Shown: in pieces, positions 5,840 through 6,651 of the stretch
How the letters are laid out: every line of letters starts with the position of its first letter
Position numbering within the stretch: position 1 is the first letter of the stretch
Assembly: GCA_030697085.1 (NCBI GenBank)
Contig: JAUYQT010000784.1
Span: 1-6,651 of the forward strand
DNA from: Azonexus sp.
Lineage (GTDB): Bacteria; Pseudomonadota; Gammaproteobacteria; Burkholderiales; Rhodocyclaceae
Direction of reading: 5' to 3'
Length of the DNA stretch: 6,651 bases
Made by a program: the position numbers and the translations under genes
Notes under the pieces: model-generated
The model's input: only the letters and a program-made list of their open reading frames with translations
Told to the model about the DNA's origin: nothing
The model's database searches: none

Positions 5840-6651
5840 TTACCGGCGACGCAGTTTCCGCCACATGCTCCAGCTGAAGAAAAATAGGCCCATCCAGATT
5901 AGCCCGAAGCTGGCCAGGCGGGCCGGTTGCAAGGGTTCGTCAAAGATCCAGATGGCGGTGGCAAATTGCATGGTCGGGTTGATATACATCAGCATGCCGA
6001 CGGTGGCCAGATCAAGACGCTGGGTGGCGGCGGCGAAGGCCATTAGCGGTACGGCGGTGAGAATGCCGGCGCCGATCAGCAATGCTGCGGTCGACAGCTC
6101 CTGGGCAGCAAAAACTTGATGCCCGCTTTGCGCTTGCCAGATGGCGTAAATGCCGCAGATTGGCAGCATGGCGAGCGTTTCGAGCCAAAGTCCGGAAAGT
6201 GCGTCGACCGGGATTTTTTTGCGCACCAGGCCGTAGGTGCCGAAGGTGGCGGCGAGAAAAAGTGAAACCCAGGGCAGGTTGCCGAGTGTAATAACTTCAT
6301 TGATCAGGGCGGCGATGGCGAAGGCGACTGATATCCATTCGAGCTTGTTCAGGCGCTCTTTCAGTACCAGCAGACCGAGCAGCACGCTGACCAGCGGTGT
6401 GAGAAAGTAGCCGAGGCTGGAGGCGACAACTTGTTGATGCGCTACCGCCCATAAGAACATCAGCCAGTTGCTGCCGACGAGCAAGGCGGCCAGCGCCAGC
6501 ATGGCGAACTGGCGAGGGGTTTTGAATACGGCCAGCACCTTGCCCCAGTTCTGGCGCAGCGTGAGCAAGATGCCGACAAAAATGCAGGCCCAGACGGCGC
6601 GGTTGGAGAGCACGTCCATTGGTGAGAGGTGGGCCAGTTGGCGGAAATAGA
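5840..6651 (-). CDS. rarD: RarD-type EamA-family permease, 5' end outside window
   Basis: This is an inner-membrane protein of the drug/metabolite (EamA) superfamily, RarD subgroup, often named chloramphenicol-sensitive protein RarD; the real substrate is not established. The frame is open from the right edge: 269 visible residues against 296 in E. coli RarD, so about 25-30 residues including helix 1 are missing. The Met codon at 6619 is internal, because the residues before it (YFRQLAHLSP) align with the conserved RarD segment after helix 1, followed by a VLSNRAVW stretch as in EILTHRVIW of E. coli. Other matches include SNWLMFLWAVAHQQVVASSLGYF, given here only by its key GxNW...ASLGYF pattern, then PLVSVLLGLLVLKERL, FGTYGLVRKKI and GLWLETLAMLP. 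About nine hydrophobic helices remain, and the tail is basic (WRKLRRR). It ends 241 bp before eptA on the same strand with no clear terminator. Separate transcription from eptA is likely because eptA has its own regulatory signals. Confidence 0.94.
   Translation of the reverse strand, partial: YFRQLAHLSPMDVLSNRAVWACIFVGILLTLRQNWGKVLAVFKTPRQFAMLALAALLVGSNWLMFLWAVAHQQVVASSLGYFLTPLVSVLLGLLVLKERLNKLEWISVAFAIAALINEVITLGNLPWVSLFLAATFGTYGLVRKKIPVDALSGLWLETLAMLPICGIYAIWQAQSGHQVFAAQELSTAALLIGAGILTAVPLMAFAAATQRLDLATVGMLMYINPTMQFATAIWIFDEPLQPARLASFGLIWMGLFFFSWSMWRKLRRR

Noticed and set aside
5610..5864. 84-residue minus-strand frame between rarD and eptA
   Set aside because: It starts inside the end of rarD, contains the PmrA-like box and the putative eptA promoter, and shows no recognisable protein features.
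5840..6619. A complete 259-residue permease starting at the ATG at 6619
   Set aside because: The frame stays open to the window edge and the residues before this Met match the conserved RarD segment, so the true start lies beyond 6651.

Overview
The window is ordinary, densely coded chromosomal DNA from a moderately GC-rich Gram-negative bacterium. It holds a tripartite RND efflux system, a lipid A phosphoethanolamine transferase and a RarD-type permease, all envelope functions that need an outer membrane. Protein style and base composition suggest a betaproteobacterium, perhaps of the Rhodocyclales; this is inference from general appearance, since no rRNA or marker gene is present.

Layout, left to right. 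Positions 1-2000 (minus) are the first 666 codons of an AcrB/MexB-type RND pump gene that runs off the left edge. Positions 2004-3146 (minus) encode its lipoprotein membrane-fusion partner. The two genes are 3 bp apart, with the pump's ribosome binding site inside the last codons of the fusion-protein gene. A 133-bp divergent region (3147-3279) separates them from a TetR/AcrR-type repressor gene (3280-3897, plus). This region carries a strong sigma70-type promoter for the pump operon (TTTACA, 16 bp, TATAAT). An imperfect 24-bp palindrome lies across that promoter and closely resembles the E. coli AcrR operator. The inferred circuit is local repression relieved by pump substrates.

The repressor gene converges, across 93 bp with no clear terminator, on eptA (3991-5598, minus). 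EptA is a complete 535-residue phosphoethanolamine-lipid A transferase with all expected catalytic residues and paired cysteines. The 241 bp upstream of eptA contain CTTAAC-N5-CTTAAT on the eptA strand, one base from the enterobacterial PmrA-box consensus and just upstream of a possible -10 element. EptA may therefore be activated by a PmrAB-like two-component system. Positions 5840-6651 (minus) hold rarD, whose start lies beyond the right edge.

Together the genes form an envelope-defence neighbourhood: expulsion of toxic compounds (pump plus repressor) beside lipid A modification that reduces binding of cationic peptides. I found no mobile element, CRISPR array, RNA gene or wholly novel system. 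The two regulatory sites are the most interesting non-coding signals. No gene-free stretch exceeds 300 bp.
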